Origin: Sporosarcina ureilytica
Lineage (GTDB): Bacteria; Bacillota; Bacilli; Bacillales_A; Planococcaceae
Direction of reading: 5' to 3'
Assembly: GCF_001753205.1 (NCBI RefSeq)
Contig: NZ_CP017560.1
Coordinates: forward strand, 2,294,001-2,358,000
Length of the DNA stretch: 64,000 nt
Below, piece by piece: positions 63,174 to 64,000 of the stretch. The notes below the pieces were generated by a model. That model saw only the letters and a program-made list of their open reading frames with translations. It did not search any database and was not told where the DNA came from. Each line of letters begins with the position of its first letter. Position 1 is the first letter of the stretch. A program made the position numbers and the translations under genes.

Positions 63174-63389
63174 TCAATCCACTTCATCGGGTTTGTATTC
63201 TATAATATCCCCTGGCTGACAGTCTAATGCCTGACAAATGGCCTCTAAAGTCGAAAATCTAATTGCTTTTGCCTTTCCGTTTTTCAATATTGAAATATTA
63301 GCCATTGTGATGCCTACCTTCTCGGAAAGCTCTGTTACACTCATCTTCCTTTTCGCCAACATCACATCTATATTAATGATAATCGCCAT
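63174..63389 (-). CDS. Small Xre-family regulator (YozG-like)
   Basis: 71 residues, essentially one helix-turn-helix domain: LAKRKMSVTELSEKVGITMA followed by NISILKNGKAKAIRFSTLEA. I start at ATG 63389, five bases after GAGGTG. Such short regulators accompany a DUF2975 membrane protein, as YozG does YoaS in B. subtilis; the gene follows that partner by ten bases and is probably co-transcribed. It may repress its own operon. Confidence 0.88.
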   Translation of the reverse strand: MAIIINIDVMLAKRKMSVTELSEKVGITMANISILKNGKAKAIRFSTLEAICQALDCQPGDIIEYKPDEVD

Positions 63390-63399
63390 TGTTTTCACC

Positions 63400-63876
63400 T
63401 CAAACCGTCAAATCATTTTCTGTTTTCATACGAATCGCTTCTTGTAAAAGTCTATGAAGAACAGCTGCAAAGACTGCGATCACCATTGAAGCAAAGATAG
63501 GAACCATTCCAACTATAATCAGTCCCGGTGCATCATCTAGCTCTGCGACGAAAAATACAAATGGTAATACGATCACATACAAACCACTAATAACCATTGC
63601 GCAACGTTTAATATTTTTTAAAGCTTTAACAGAACGCTCAGAAAAAGCTTTGTTTTTATCAATAAAGCTTAAGAGTTTAAATGCCTGGTACAACGCAATA
63701 AAAAACGGAATTACCGATAGATACATGCCTATTACGATTGGATAGAGAATTTGGTCATAATATGAATTAAAAGGGTTCTTTGCTAACCAAGTCGCACCAA
63801 ATATACCGAGCGCAAGGACTGGAATTCCCATGAGAAAAACAGCGATTTTTAAAAAGAGTGTTGAACCTTGTTTCAT
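63400..63876 (-). CDS. DUF2975 membrane protein (YoaS-like)
   Basis: 158 residues with four membrane segments (about 8-28, 45-66, 96-117, 122-144) from the ATG at 63876, six bases after GAGGTG; a longer frame to 63936 starts before the promoter. DUF2975 proteins are of unknown function and are almost always beside a small Xre regulator, as here. Confidence 0.85.
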   Translation of the reverse strand: MKQGSTLFLKIAVFLMGIPVLALGIFGATWLAKNPFNSYYDQILYPIVIGMYLSVIPFFIALYQAFKLLSFIDKNKAFSERSVKALKNIKRCAMVISGLYVIVLPFVFFVAELDDAPGLIIVGMVPIFASMVIAVFAAVLHRLLQEAIRMKTENDLTV

Positions 63877-63907
63877 AAAAAGCACCTCAATTATTTTTGT
63901 TGTTTTA

Positions 63908-63936
63908 ATAGTAACAGGACGTTTATCGTTTATCAA
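63908..63936 (-). promoter_or_regulatory. SigA-type promoter of the DUF2975-Xre pair
   Basis: On the minus strand TTGATA (63936-63931) and TACTAT (63913-63908) are 17 bases apart, 32 bases before the DUF2975 start codon. The region carries repeated TTTATC/GATAAA words that may be operator sites. Confidence 0.7.
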
Positions 63937-64000
63937 TAAATATTTATCCTTTAATGGCTTTTATTATGATCCTTAACGCTAATCGTTTGAGCCTAATCTT

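Overview
The window looks like chromosome of an endospore-forming, low-GC member of the Bacillales, most likely Sporosarcina or a close relative in the Planococcaceae (inferred from protein character and gene order; no marker gene fixes the genus). Sporulation and germination genes (spoIVA, ypeB, sleB, dacB, spoIIAA-spoIIAB-sigF, spoVAF, a YhcN/YlaJ-type lipoprotein) sit in an order closely parallel to the Bacillus subtilis spoIVA-to-nudF chromosome arm, almost all on the minus strand.

1-16.3 kb: spoIVA (cut by the left edge), yphF-yphE-gpsA-der, ypfD, cmk-plsC, the c-di-GMP flagellar brake motI, the cortex-lysis pair sleB-ypeB, prsW, bacillithiol reductase ypdA, ypbG, ypbE, ypbB-recQ and the divergent ferredoxin fer. 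16.3-18.2 kb: the riboflavin transporter ribU under an FMN riboswitch, then an insertion-sequence relic and structured intergenic repeats. 18.2-30 kb: sigX-rsiX, resDE, the cytochrome c maturation genes resABC, rluB, dacB, scpAB, ypuF and ribT. 30-42.2 kb: a small membrane ORF, lysA, spoVAF, sigF-spoIIAB-spoIIAA, pdp-drm, xerD, fur, nudF and yqkF. Compared with B. subtilis the backbone lacks, among others, spmAB, spoVAA-AE and dacF at their usual places.

42.2-57.7 kb is more individual: a YhcN-like lipoprotein, a YeiH-type exporter, ilvE, thioredoxin-like proteins, a FAD amine oxidase beside a ThiD/PdxK kinase, a DUF2935 protein, an AEC transporter with a cytosolic BtuF-like protein, a compact OpuC-type osmoprotectant ABC transporter, and a cupin regulator divergent from an ornithine-cyclodeaminase-like gene. 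Three copies of an ISLre2-like relic (17.3, 45.4 and 50.6 kb) carry the same palindromic intergenic repeat; stand-alone copies lie at 18.0 and 35.3 kb.

57.8-62.7 kb is the most unusual part. Small, mostly unrelated minus-strand genes (tiny membrane proteins, DUF4181, a CxxC-20-CxxC protein, a P-loop kinase, a Nudix hydrolase) are nearly all followed, within about 110 bases of the stop, by a copy of one family of 35-55-base imperfect palindromes ending in a TGCGCCC-type core. Two decayed genes lie in the same stretch. The layout resembles a gene-cassette array, but no canonical attC site or integron integrase is visible. The window ends with a YoaS/YozG-type pair (DUF2975 membrane protein plus Xre regulator).

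Two genes (ypbG and a DinB-like gene) have good ribosome-binding sites and family-like N-termini but only ATT or ATC at the expected start.
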